Source: Prevotella sp. UBA2456
GTDB taxonomy: Bacteria; Bacteroidota; Bacteroidia; Bacteroidales; Bacteroidaceae
Direction: 5' to 3'
Assembly: GCA_002342415.1 (NCBI GenBank)
Contig: DDPY01000050.1
Location: 14,717 to 78,716, forward strand
Length of the DNA stretch: 64,000 nt
This document shows, piece after piece, positions 27,027 to 35,231 of the stretch (position 1 is its first letter; the number at the start of each line of letters is the position of its first letter). The notes below the pieces were generated by a model, which was not told where the DNA came from, made no database searches, and worked only from the letters and a program-made list of their open reading frames with translations. Made by a program: the position numbers and the translations under genes.

Positions 27027-27174
27027 CAAAGTTACGAAAAGTCGAAGGAAAAGCCAAAATTATTTGAGCTTTTCCGAGACAAAGTAACTTCTCCAAAGGA
27101 AAAGTTACGAAAAAAAGGTTGTAACGAAGAAGCAATTATATTTTGCATAGCAATAGAACACCTCTGCAAAGGTA
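27027..27174 (-). promoter_or_regulatory. Two candidate -7 boxes upstream of the M20 gene
   Basis: TAACTTTG (27027-27034, minus) and TACCTTTG (27167-27174, minus) could give a short and a long leader. The leader has an 8-bp inverted repeat, GGAAAAGC (27047-27054) with GCTTTTCC (27068-27075). Confidence 0.45.
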
Positions 27175-27245
27175 CGACAATTATTTGAGATGAACAAATC
27201 AGGTCAACCGTATTAAAAAAGCTAAAACAGGAATAAAAAAACAAG

Positions 27246-27265
27246 GAATAATTAGTTTGTTATTC
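27246..27265. promoter_or_regulatory. Candidate AbiEi operator
   Basis: Inverted repeat GAATAA-N8-TTATTC (27246-27251 and 27260-27265). A TTTG that could be the -33 element (27256-27259) lies in its spacer, 17 bp from the -7 box. AbiEi antitoxins of other bacteria repress their own promoter through inverted repeats, so this is the obvious candidate site. Confidence 0.45.
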
Positions 27266-27275
27266 TAAAAATAGC

Positions 27276-27283
27276 TATCTTTG
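27276..27283 (+). promoter_or_regulatory. -7 box of the abiE operon
   Basis: TATCTTTG, perfect consensus, only 4 bp before the ATG at 27288, so transcripts are predicted to be leaderless or nearly so. Confidence 0.6.
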
Positions 27284-27287
27284 CATC

Positions 27288-27914
27288 ATGATTACGGATT
27301 TAGAACATATTGGTAATATTCCTGTCAGCACATCGGCTGTAGCATCCTTGTTTCCTGAAATGAAAGCTGGAAATCAGAAGGTGCGTAATCTTGAAGCGGC
27401 TGGTCAAATCATCCGTCTTAAAAAAGGGCTTTATGTAGTCAGCCCGAAGGTGTCGCGAGTGGCTCTGTCAACCGAGTTGATAGCGAACCATCTCTATGCC
27501 CCCTCGTATGTATCTAAGCAGACGGCCCTGCGTTATTACGGACTAATTCCCGAAGCTGTATTTACTACACAGTCAATGACCGTAAAGCATTCCCGCAACT
27601 TCGAAACACCCGTCGGACGCTTCGAATATCAGAGCATAGCACGTGAGGCTTTCTCTATTGGCATCACATACATCAACAAACAAAGCTATTCTTTTCTGAT
27701 TGCAACACCTGAGAAGGCTCTTTGCGACATGATAGCCAACTCGCCCAAGGTGAATCTTCGTTATCTGAAGGATGTAGAGATCTATCTCGAAGAGGACATC
27801 CGCATGGATATTGAAGACTTCAGAAACATGGATGTTACAATCTTCGAGCACTACGCTCAGGCTGGCAAAAAGGCCAAGTCGGTTACTACCCTTATAAAAT
27901 ATCTTAGGAAATGA
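27288..27914 (+). CDS. abiEi: AbiEi-type antitoxin / transcriptional repressor
   Basis: A 208-aa protein of the type IV toxin-antitoxin AbiE family. Its N-terminal winged-helix (AGNQKVRNLEAAGQIIRLKK, GLYVVSP) is followed by the AbiEi C-terminal antitoxin region (YVSKQTALRYYGLIPEAVFT, IATPEKALCDMIANSP). Members repress their own operon and counter the toxin without binding it directly. It overlaps the toxin gene by 4 nt (ATGA). A near-leaderless promoter and a candidate operator lie just upstream. Confidence 0.88.
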   Translation: MITDLEHIGNIPVSTSAVASLFPEMKAGNQKVRNLEAAGQIIRLKKGLYVVSPKVSRVALSTELIANHLYAPSYVSKQTALRYYGLIPEAVFTTQSMTVKHSRNFETPVGRFEYQSIAREAFSIGITYINKQSYSFLIATPEKALCDMIANSPKVNLRYLKDVEIYLEEDIRMDIEDFRNMDVTIFEHYAQAGKKAKSVTTLIKYLRK

Positions 27915-28741
27915 GTACAAACGAAATATTCAACCAGATGCTGTCTGCCTATGATTTGACGACAGAACAGAAGAAACGCAATGCCACATTCGAGGTCAAC
28001 CAGCAGATAATCCTGGCAGGACTCTATAATGGCGGATTCTTTAACGAGGCAGCCTTTTATGGCGGCACCTGCTTACGCATATTCCATGGATTGCAACGAT
28101 TTTCCGAGGATATGGATTTCTCTCTCCTGACACCTAACGAGAGATTTGACTTCACTCAGTACTTCCAACCCATCATTGACCAGTTTGCCCTTGTCGGTCG
28201 TGATGTTGAAATCAAAAAGAAGGACAAAAAAAGCTTTGGAAAGGTGGAATCCGCTTTCTTAAAGGACAATACTGATGTGTTTGATGTTACCTTCCAGACC
28301 GAGAAATCGATCAAGATCAAAATAGAGGTTGACACCCAACCGCCTATGAAGTTCAATACTGAGCAGAAGTTGCTCCTGCTGCCAGAGTCGTTCATGACGC
28401 GTTGTTTCACCCTGCCGGACCTCTTTGCAGGTAAGATGCACGCTCTGGTCTATCGAGCATGGAAGAACCGTGTAAAGGGTCGTGACTGGTATGACTTCGA
28501 GTGGTACGTCCGCCATAACATCCCACTTGACTTCACACATCTTCATGAGCGAGCGATAGAATTCAATAATGAGGATATCACCAAGGATTCATTCCTTGAA
28601 AAGCTGAACGAACGTCTTGCCACGGCAGATATCAATCAGGTAAAGGCAGACGTCCTGCCATTTATCCGCAATCCCAAGGAAATGGGCATCTGGTCAAATG
28701 ACTATTTCCTGCAACTCGCTCAAATGATCAGATTTGAATGA
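27911..28741 (+). CDS. abiEii: AbiEii/AbiGii-type nucleotidyltransferase toxin
   Basis: A 276-aa DNA polymerase beta-like nucleotidyltransferase. Motif I is AAFYGGTCLRIFHGLQRFSE followed by DMDFSLL, giving the metal-binding Asp pair; a second conserved block, LPDLFAGKMHALVYRAWKNR then GRDWYDFEWYV, is also present. Members of this family stall growth, reportedly by adding nucleotides to tRNA, and can protect against phage by abortive infection. It forms an operon with AbiEi and is followed at 28766 by a palindromic repeat and a radC remnant, so it lies at the edge of mobile DNA. Confidence 0.9.
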   Translation: MSTNEIFNQMLSAYDLTTEQKKRNATFEVNQQIILAGLYNGGFFNEAAFYGGTCLRIFHGLQRFSEDMDFSLLTPNERFDFTQYFQPIIDQFALVGRDVEIKKKDKKSFGKVESAFLKDNTDVFDVTFQTEKSIKIKIEVDTQPPMKFNTEQKLLLLPESFMTRCFTLPDLFAGKMHALVYRAWKNRVKGRDWYDFEWYVRHNIPLDFTHLHERAIEFNNEDITKDSFLEKLNERLATADINQVKADVLPFIRNPKEMGIWSNDYFLQLAQMIRFE

Positions 28742-28765
28742 AAAGTAAAATGACATTGGATAAGA

Positions 28766-28795
28766 TAGCCGTGGGGACATACCTGTCCCCACGCA
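28766..28795. repeat. REP-like palindrome, left copy
   Basis: TAGCCGTGGGGACA, then TAC, then CTGTCCCCACGCA. The stem CGTGGGGACA/TGTCCCCACG is 10 bp perfect with a 4-nt loop. It matches 27 of 30 positions with 45340-45369 and differs only in the three central bases. Possible REP element mobilised by a RAYT-type transposase; no such gene is in the window. Confidence 0.85.
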
Positions 28796-28798
28796 GCC

Positions 28799-28885
28799 TG
28801 TAAGCTGATGGACATCCACTTTGCCGATCACGTCATCGTTACCGATGGCCACTACTACAGCTACCACGAACAAGGAAAATGCTAA
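28799..28885 (+). pseudogene. radC: 3' remnant of radC
   Basis: An in-frame 28-codon tail ending at TAA 28883-28885 reads KLMDIHFADHVIVTDGHYYS and then a short Glu/Gln-containing end. This matches the C-terminal strand-helix of RadC/JAB-domain proteins (LxDIxxxDHxIxxDxxYxSF). The rest of the gene, including the His-x-His metal motif, is missing. The fragment begins 6 nt after the palindrome at 28766-28795. RadC-like genes are frequent cargo of integrative elements. Confidence 0.7.
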
Positions 28886-28906
28886 GATTGATATTCCAAC
28901 AAAGAA

Positions 28907-29599
28907 TTACGGGTTATCCTTCGTTGGAATATGATCAACCCTCTCCAAACGGAAACCATAGTCCTTCTTCTTTTTAGTAGGAGGAGTATCCGTGGACTTT
29001 GATGAACGCTTACGAGTCGACTTATTTCGGTTCACAGCTTTCGACTGCGGATTTTGCTGAGGCGTAACCTTCGGCTTTTCCGGCTCTGGTTCTGGCACAG
29101 AAACCTCAACTGGCTCAGGTTTAGGTTCCTCAACTATCGCTGGTTCTTCAACAGGTTCTGTAACCTCTTGTTCTGTTTCTGGTTCAGCAATAGTCTCAGG
29201 TTCTGCGACTGGTTCTGATTCCACTATTGTACTATCAGCAACAGCTTTTACCCGATGACCATCGTCATCAATTCCCATGCATGTACCGAGTCCCCAAAGT
29301 AAGGCAATGATGACGACAATACCAACAACCAGTATCAAGCATCCACGTTTTAGAAATTTTCCAAGTCCACCGAACAGTGAAACGATGCCTGTACCCAGTG
29401 AGATTATTCCAGAGAGTCTTGGGAAAAACCTTGTAAGACTTGGCAATAGGGCGTTAAGTCCCGACAGGGCACTACTGTTCCCAGCCTTATGCTTCGAGGT
29501 TCCACCTTTAGCTTTTTGTCTACGCTTCGGCTGATAGTTAGGATTGGGTTCAAAGTTGCTTTCCACCCAGAAACCCTGACCATTTATATTCTCTTCCAT
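28907..29599 (-). CDS. Membrane protein with Pro/Glu-rich periplasmic stalk
   Basis: A 230-aa protein, last gene of the five-gene minus operon of the island. The N-terminal 80 residues are polar and basic (YQPKRRQKAKGGTSKHKAGN), followed by a transmembrane helix at about 88-108 (CLILVVGIVVIIALLWGLG). After it comes a repetitive PEPE/VEEP stretch (130-180) and a Lys/Arg/Ser-rich tail. The layout resembles a TonB-like stalk but the TonB C-terminal fold is not recognisable. It starts 22 bp after the 1279-aa gene. Function unknown; probably a bridging or anchoring component of the envelope system. Confidence 0.7.
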   Translation of the reverse strand: MEENINGQGFWVESNFEPNPNYQPKRRQKAKGGTSKHKAGNSSALSGLNALLPSLTRFFPRLSGIISLGTGIVSLFGGLGKFLKRGCLILVVGIVVIIALLWGLGTCMGIDDDGHRVKAVADSTIVESEPVAEPETIAEPETEQEVTEPVEEPAIVEEPKPEPVEVSVPEPEPEKPKVTPQQNPQSKAVNRNKSTRKRSSKSTDTPPTKKKKDYGFRLERVDHIPTKDNP

Positions 29600-29621
29600 A
29601 TAGAATCCTTTGTTTATACGT

Positions 29622-32600
29622 TTACTTTGCGATCTCCCAACTCTTAGCTGTAGTTATCCGCTTCATGCAGGCACCCATATCGTCAGCGAATTGGTAGAAA
29701 CTATAGTTCATGCTACGGAAAGCTCGCTGTATCTGGTCGATAGAGACCGTCGATCCAGCCTTGAACATATCCTCAACCATCTCCACTGCCTCACGCATAT
29801 GCTGCGGAATCATGCTTGTACCATTAACCTTATAGCGAGCGATATCGTAGGGCTTAACGAAGTTATTGAACTCCTTGGCCATCTGGCGCAGACCTTCCAT
29901 ATACTCGTTTACAGCTTTACTCTGAACAAGCAGTCGTTCTGCTTCGTTGGTGATGGTCTCTGCCTCCTGTAGCAACTTCTCTGCCGATTGGAAACGGTCA
30001 TAACCCTTGAAGGTCATGGCATCCCCCACCTTGGTTGGGTTAGTGAGTGCCTCACCATGACGACTCTTATCTGCAAGTTTCTCCCAATCGACGCCGAAAC
30101 TCTCATTATCATGCAATACGTCTTGGATGACAGTCTGATCCTTACCCTTGGCATACCTGCCATATACCTCAGCAGACGATGCAGACGAATCCGCAATCAC
30201 ATTCGACTTCGACGTGAAACGTCGGGTGGTCTCGTAGAAGTTGCGGTTATAGACTTCAACCACCTCTTCATGGGGCAGATAATGTGTCACATTGTTCTCG
30301 TCGACGAAATAATAAGTGATGTCACGGTCCATCGTAATGGTCTTTCCACTGGCCAATTGCTCGGCTTTCGACGATGTGGCATTCATGACCCGTATCTTCC
30401 TGCCAGGATACTTCTTCGACAACTCCGCAATACTCTTGGCATCGGTGATCTCATAGATACTCTTCAGCGTGCCGTTCAGTTCCTTGCGGACGACATCGTA
30501 CTTCGAACTGGCATTCTTCAGCATATACATGGCCTGTTTGTCGCCTTGTACCTCCAGGATCAAACGGTTCTTCAGAGCGACATTCGTCCATTCACCGTTT
30601 TGTTCCGCCATCTCAATGGCCGCTCTCAGGTTCTTCACCTTCTCAGCAGCATTGGCACGTCCTGTGGCCATCGCCTTGTCGAGGTTCAAATCACCTGGCA
30701 AACGTGGCGCATTCTTGGCAGCATTCAGACGCATCTCTGCTACCGATGAAGCACGACGTGTAGCCTCCAAACTCTTCTCTGCCGATTCGCGGAACAGCCA
30801 TCCCTTTAGGGTGTTATACGGCTTTTCAAAGCCCTTCTTGGCATTCTGTATAGCCTCACGCATGCCTTGACGGGTAAGGTTCTTAGCCTTTATTGTGCTG
30901 GCAGCGCCAGTAGCACCCAACACCATGAATGCACCATTCTTAATGCCTATCCAGAACATCTTCAGCATGCTGTCGCCGTTCTTGTCGTAAACGTACTCAC
31001 GAATCTCTTCAGCAAAATCAACGGGCATAAAGATAAGTTCCGAAAGGCCCCATGAACCGACACCTGCCACAATACGGCCAATGAAACCAATGTCTTTCTC
31101 GACCTGCTTTATGGCTTCGAACCACCACTCCAACTCATCCTTAATGCCTAACTCTGGCGGCAGTTCCTCGTCCACGCCACCAATGTCGCCCATAACCAGA
31201 CGGGCATACGTGCTTCGGATACGATTAACGTTGCGCTTATCATAGCCGTAGGCTGCATCATAGCCTTCAAGCTGCATCTCGGTGTATTTCACCAACGGGA
31301 ACATGCGGTTCAATTGTCCAGTCTGGACAACTGACTCGATGATATGCATCAGGCGGTCGTAGGTGTGTTGGTCTTCCTTCATGAAGGCCTCGGCACTATT
31401 CATATCCTGGACTTCACGACGGGGCTGTGATGCCAGACGTATAGCATGAGTACAGGTGTAGATCTTAGGCTCGCGATCGTTCGGTCCCTGATATTCCACC
31501 TTAATAATACACTCGGCATCAATACGGTTAGGCGCATCGAGCACACCCTTCAAACTACGAATGAGACAGAGGCGTCCCTCGTCGCATCGATCTGTCAGTG
31601 CTTCTATCTGCAGTCCCAACTTATCCACAAACTCCTGCTTCGATTCGTCCTTAGCCTTCACGGTAAATCCATCCTTACGCAGCGGAATAGGAGAAATCTT
31701 CAGCAGGGTGTTGCGAGAGATATCATAATCATAAAGCGTAAGAATAGCCTGATTCTCCTGCGACATATACTGCTTGCCACCAGCCTTGATACGCAGTTCC
31801 GGACGTGTGCGGTGTTTCATCGGGTCATACTCTGTGATGTAACAGCCTATCTCGCCCTTGTCCTTGAACTCCACCGCCAGGCCCATATAGAATCGTAGCA
31901 CGGGCAATGTGCCCTCAAGATGGGTACCTCGATCGTTCTTGGCCTCCACGTGGAGCGTATAACTGAGGTACTGACCGGGGATGCCCTCATCTTTTGCAGG
32001 ATCTTTCACATTATCGAGAATACGCGCAAAATGATGTTTTTTCTGAGCATCCCAATACACATCTACACCATAGTCACCCTTGTTTCCTTCACTATCTGTG
32101 ATGTAGGCAGTTACACCATTCTCGCCCTCAAAGCCTGGCACCAGGAAAGGCAGTTCCAAAACCGACTCATATTGAGCGGGGATGGTCAGGTTCTCCTGGC
32201 CGAACTGTATCTCGCCTTTTTCTATACGGAAGTGAACACGGTTGGTATAAGTACCCCTGTCAACAGAAAGGCGGAACTTCACGACACCCTCTTCGGGCGG
32301 ATTATCATCCTGTGGGGCTGATACGAAACATGAACGCCAACCGTTTACCATGCCGTCGTCCTCCACTTCAAGGTAATTATCAGCAGAAGTGATCTCGATT
32401 TGTCGGGTCAGATTCTCATCCACCCATTCACCTCCCTTGGCAGGATGGCGCACGATACAGGCACTGACGCGCTGTGCTGCATCGCCAGTGATCAGCGTGC
32501 CGTCGAAGTCTTTGTAGAACCGCATCTCTAACTGGTCGGGTTCTTCATCGTCATCATCGTCCTCGTCGTCATTATCATCCGAGTTGTCTTCGTCTTGTTG

Positions 32601-33461
32601 GTCTTTAGCTTTTGCCTTCCTTCTCTTTCTGAGTTTATTGATAAGATGAGTCAGGTAACCGATGATACCTGCACCGACGGCAATAGGAATGGCTGTTCCC
32701 CACGGACCTTTCTCATCGGGAGCTTCCGTATCATCCTCAGCACTGGCTGTTATGTCGCCTTCGCTAACTTTTACTTCTTCAACTTCTCCAGAAATATAAA
32801 GATACTGACCGCTTAGTGCACCATCATATTCGCCCCACTTGTATTCTATTACATCTGGGTTATCATAATCTGCAAGGGTTGTACCTGTAAGAGGCTTACG
32901 TATCAGCTTATCCCATTTCAATCCAATATTAACAGAACCATTACTGGCGAAGCCTGCATTGATAAAAAAGCGGATAATACCAGCAGTTTCGAACCAAGGT
33001 TCCTGACTGGCGGACAACACGTAGTCTTTCGTTCCCTTATATCTTGCTCCAGTGCTTTCACTTCCTGTGATTATATCAAAATGAAGGTTTGTAGGGCTAA
33101 CTGTCACATTGCCAACAGGCAAGAGTGCGAAATGAGGAGAGCCGCCATAAGTTGCGCGTTCCACCTTACACTTTCCTTTAACAGTAATCGCCGGCAGGTT
33201 AGCAGAATACACAACATCACCATTCTTTCTGGTAACTGTCTGGGCTGGAATGGTTATAATAAATTCATCTTTCGTTGCCCAGAAATGAGCTTTCCCAGAA
33301 AAGCCTCCCCATCCCTCTCCGTCATTCACGTTGAACTCCTTCAGTTTGAAGTCCATATCAATCAGGGCTTTCTTTGAGTCGCCACAGGCCCATGCAGCTA
33401 AGGGCATTAGGAGCACTAATGCCGTCAACAAGGTTTTGAAGTATCGCCTAATTTGAGTCAT
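29622..33461 (-). CDS. Giant membrane protein A of the envelope island (1279 aa)
   Basis: Not recognised as a described family; paralogue of the 1299-aa protein at 35850. Order: signal peptide (1-25), a beta-rich extracytoplasmic domain (26-250), a membrane helix (254-275), a basic stop-transfer run (RKRRKAKAK), an extreme Asp/Glu run (289-307), then large beta-rich repeats beginning EEPDQLEMRFYKDF and DENLTRQIEITSADNYLEVE. A helical region follows with one more hydrophobic patch (FMVLGATGAAS). The C-terminal domain has MNATSSKAEQ, TMDRDITYYF, LPHEEVVEVYNRNFYE and a helical end. By charge, most of the protein is cytoplasmic. The C-terminal motifs recall domains seen at the ends of large polymorphic-toxin-like proteins (weak inference). 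Confidence 0.75.
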   Translation of the reverse strand: MTQIRRYFKTLLTALVLLMPLAAWACGDSKKALIDMDFKLKEFNVNDGEGWGGFSGKAHFWATKDEFIITIPAQTVTRKNGDVVYSANLPAITVKGKCKVERATYGGSPHFALLPVGNVTVSPTNLHFDIITGSESTGARYKGTKDYVLSASQEPWFETAGIIRFFINAGFASNGSVNIGLKWDKLIRKPLTGTTLADYDNPDVIEYKWGEYDGALSGQYLYISGEVEEVKVSEGDITASAEDDTEAPDEKGPWGTAIPIAVGAGIIGYLTHLINKLRKRRKAKAKDQQDEDNSDDNDDEDDDDDEEPDQLEMRFYKDFDGTLITGDAAQRVSACIVRHPAKGGEWVDENLTRQIEITSADNYLEVEDDGMVNGWRSCFVSAPQDDNPPEEGVVKFRLSVDRGTYTNRVHFRIEKGEIQFGQENLTIPAQYESVLELPFLVPGFEGENGVTAYITDSEGNKGDYGVDVYWDAQKKHHFARILDNVKDPAKDEGIPGQYLSYTLHVEAKNDRGTHLEGTLPVLRFYMGLAVEFKDKGEIGCYITEYDPMKHRTRPELRIKAGGKQYMSQENQAILTLYDYDISRNTLLKISPIPLRKDGFTVKAKDESKQEFVDKLGLQIEALTDRCDEGRLCLIRSLKGVLDAPNRIDAECIIKVEYQGPNDREPKIYTCTHAIRLASQPRREVQDMNSAEAFMKEDQHTYDRLMHIIESVVQTGQLNRMFPLVKYTEMQLEGYDAAYGYDKRNVNRIRSTYARLVMGDIGGVDEELPPELGIKDELEWWFEAIKQVEKDIGFIGRIVAGVGSWGLSELIFMPVDFAEEIREYVYDKNGDSMLKMFWIGIKNGAFMVLGATGAASTIKAKNLTRQGMREAIQNAKKGFEKPYNTLKGWLFRESAEKSLEATRRASSVAEMRLNAAKNAPRLPGDLNLDKAMATGRANAAEKVKNLRAAIEMAEQNGEWTNVALKNRLILEVQGDKQAMYMLKNASSKYDVVRKELNGTLKSIYEITDAKSIAELSKKYPGRKIRVMNATSSKAEQLASGKTITMDRDITYYFVDENNVTHYLPHEEVVEVYNRNFYETTRRFTSKSNVIADSSASSAEVYGRYAKGKDQTVIQDVLHDNESFGVDWEKLADKSRHGEALTNPTKVGDAMTFKGYDRFQSAEKLLQEAETITNEAERLLVQSKAVNEYMEGLRQMAKEFNNFVKPYDIARYKVNGTSMIPQHMREAVEMVEDMFKAGSTVSIDQIQRAFRSMNYSFYQFADDMGACMKRITTAKSWEIAK

Positions 33462-33473
33462 AGCATAACAGTA

Positions 33474-33920
33474 TTATTCGGTTGCTTTATACATTTTCCA
33501 TTGACTATGGGGCAATACCAAGAAGAAACCCTGCGTCTGGGTATTCTGTGGTCCCATCTCTCCATGCAATCCCACTTTCTTTGAACCTTGGGAAATCTGT
33601 GCAGGAGTGGCAATAGAGAATTTCAGGACGCCTTTTGTCTCAGCATTCAACTTCTTAACCATATTCTCTGCCTGCGCCCTTGTAACTTTTGCTGCCTTCG
33701 TGACACTGGTACCAGCAGAGTGAGCCTTCGAGCCAGTGGCAGCCCAGTATTCATTATAAGTAACGGGCGTGGTAGTGATGGCATATTGAGTGCCAACAGG
33801 TCGCATACGAACAATCAGATTATACAGTGTTTTCTCACGCTGCTCTTCAGACATACCTTGAGCATTCACTGCTGTAACAATAGCAACAAGTGCTAATAAT
33901 GTAATAACTAACTTTTTCAT
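33474..33920 (-). CDS. Small secreted FGE/C-type-lectin-like protein
   Basis: A 148-aa exported protein; start 33920 begins MKKLVITLLALVAIVTAVNA, a clear signal peptide. The mature part matches the spine of formylglycine-generating-enzyme/SUMF1-like folds: TTPVTYNEYWAATG (as in VTNAEYxxFxxATG), then VTRAQAENMVKKLNAETKG (as in VSWxxAxxFxxWLxxxTG), FSIATPAQ in place of RLPTEAEW, and a GFFLVLPHS end. Catalytic Cys residues of true FGE are absent, so it is more likely a ligand-binding relative. Middle of the five-gene minus operon. Confidence 0.6.
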   Translation of the reverse strand: MKKLVITLLALVAIVTAVNAQGMSEEQREKTLYNLIVRMRPVGTQYAITTTPVTYNEYWAATGSKAHSAGTSVTKAAKVTRAQAENMVKKLNAETKGVLKFSIATPAQISQGSKKVGLHGEMGPQNTQTQGFFLVLPHSQWKMYKATE

Positions 33921-33946
33921 AATCTTTATAGTTTTATTTGTTAATA

Positions 33947-34498
33947 TCAATGACGGGGTCTTATAATCCTGACAGGTTTCCTAGCAATATTCACGCTATC
34001 TGTATCCGTTCTGGTAAGGCCTCTGGAATAAGCCCAATTATCATATCCCCAATGATAACCTGTGTAATTCGGCCGGCTGACGTTATAAAGGTAAAATGCG
34101 ACTTTATTTCCATGATCGTAGATATAGCCCGAGAATCTGTTGTCATCAAGGCGATAATCACTAATCTGAATGGAAGTTCCTTCCTCGATGAATTTCACAT
34201 GGATATCACCGAGATCTACTCTCCAGTCAATATGGTTGGCCACATAATCCCACGGGGCATCGCTATAGTAATCTACCCAATAGCCAGTTCCACTCGAAAA
34301 GGCATACGGGTCTTTCAAAAAGGTAACCTCCGTATAAGTGGCATCATAGTATCTTCCATCCCACTCCGACGATATATACATGTCACCTTTCCATGTTCCC
34401 TCAAGAGTTCTGGCAATTTCTTCATCATCGCATGAGGTGAGTGAGACCGCCATCAGTCCCAGCATTGCCATCAATAATCGATTAAACTGTTTCTTCAT
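33947..34498 (-). CDS. Lipoprotein with lipocalin-like strands
   Basis: A 183-aa lipoprotein: signal peptide with lipobox SLTSC (Cys23) followed by DDEE, an acidic stretch like the surface-export signal described for Bacteroidota lipoproteins. Next comes LEGTWKGDMYISSEWDGRYY, a start typical of small beta-barrel lipoproteins, then many aromatic residues (YWVDYYSDAPWDYVANHIDW, YNVSRPNYTGYHWGYDNWAY). Gene 2 of the minus operon (25 bp after the zinc-ribbon gene, 26 bp before the next). Function unknown; surface exposure is inferred. Confidence 0.7.
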   Translation of the reverse strand: MKKQFNRLLMAMLGLMAVSLTSCDDEEIARTLEGTWKGDMYISSEWDGRYYDATYTEVTFLKDPYAFSSGTGYWVDYYSDAPWDYVANHIDWRVDLGDIHVKFIEEGTSIQISDYRLDDNRFSGYIYDHGNKVAFYLYNVSRPNYTGYHWGYDNWAYSRGLTRTDTDSVNIARKPVRIIRPRH

Positions 34499-34523
34499 AT
34501 CTTTATAGTTTTTGGTTTGTTAT

Positions 34524-35060
34524 TCACTTGTCTGGCTCAACGGGTGGCTGATTCATGCCGTTATGATCGTAATAGAGTACGGTTCCGCAGAGATCACAGT
34601 AGTTCTCACCCACTGCTCCTTTGTTATGGCAACATGCACAATCCAGTTCATCACCAACAGCAGCCTTTGCATTATTCCTATGGCGCACTGACGGTACAGC
34701 CAAGGCCTTTGACAGGAAATACCATGCAAGCCAGATGACCCAGAACGAACAGAGGATCATGCATATCTTCTCATAGACACCCTCATCGTAATCATCTACC
34801 ATATAAATGACACCTAGAACGATAATTGCTGTGATGATACTTCCGATGAGGTATTTGATCAAAAAACGGATAAACGTATGGTGAAACGGCCCCAGACCTA
34901 TATTAGGTGAAATACGTCGGTTGACGGGGTAGGTGAACTTGGGGTGCTTGGCAGTACCATTATATCGTGCACCACAATGCGGGCAGAATTTCTTCCCTAA
35001 ATGAACACGCTTCCCGCAGTGCCAACAGAACATATTTCCATAACCGATGTATTTATGCAT
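34524..35060 (-). CDS. Double zinc-ribbon membrane protein
   Basis: A 178-aa inner-membrane protein, first gene of the five-gene minus operon. N-terminal zinc ribbon MFCWHCGKRVHLGKKFCPHC (residues 10-29), two transmembrane helices at about 68-88 and 100-118 (IGSIITAIIVLGVIYMV, ICMILCSFWVIWLAWYFL), and a second four-Cys cluster (CACCHNKG, CDLCG) near residues 140-160. Start 35060 fits the promoter box at 35084-35091; ATG 35033 is an alternative. No enzyme signature. A zinc-ribbon adaptor in the cytoplasm is likely on both ends. Confidence 0.7.
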   Translation of the reverse strand: MHKYIGYGNMFCWHCGKRVHLGKKFCPHCGARYNGTAKHPKFTYPVNRRISPNIGLGPFHHTFIRFLIKYLIGSIITAIIVLGVIYMVDDYDEGVYEKICMILCSFWVIWLAWYFLSKALAVPSVRHRNNAKAAVGDELDCACCHNKGAVGENYCDLCGTVLYYDHNGMNQPPVEPDK

Positions 35061-35083
35061 AATAACTAGGTTTGTTTATTTTG

Positions 35084-35091
35084 CAAATATA
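35084..35091 (-). promoter_or_regulatory. -7 box of the left minus operon
   Basis: TATATTTG on the minus strand, first base 24 nt from the ATG end at 35060. The three-half-site element begins exactly 19 bp further upstream. Confidence 0.6.
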
Positions 35092-35110
35092 GGGAAAAAG
35101 TCTGACTACG

Positions 35111-35159
35111 TTACTTACAAAAATCGCAAAAAGACTATCAATTCTTGCATTGTAAGTCG
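35111..35159. promoter_or_regulatory. Three-half-site operator, left copy
   Basis: Half-sites TTACTTACAA (35111-35120) and AGACTATCAA (35132-35141) are direct repeats 21 bp apart; TTGTAAGTCG (35150-35159) is inverted. Spacers are 11 bp (AAATCGCAAAA) and 8 bp (TTCTTGCA). The whole 49-bp module matches 38 positions of 42709-42757. Likely bound by the kelch-AraC regulator of the island. Confidence 0.65.
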
Positions 35160-35176
35160 TTTTCAGCCCATCATTA

Positions 35177-35207
35177 TTGCTTTTCTTGGATATTAGCGGT
35201 AAATTTG
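35177..35207 (+). promoter_or_regulatory. Promoter of the plus-strand island operon
   Basis: TTG (35177-35179), 20-bp spacer, TAAATTTG (35200-35207), 24 bp before the ATG at 35232. The shared operator lies just upstream, between the divergent promoters. Confidence 0.6.
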
Positions 35208-35231
35208 CGGAATAACTATAGGATTCACGAT

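Noticed and set aside
28770..28793. Simple rho-independent terminator after abiEii
   Set aside because: The hairpin has no following T run, and a near-identical copy exists at 45344 in a different context, so a dispersed repeat is more likely.
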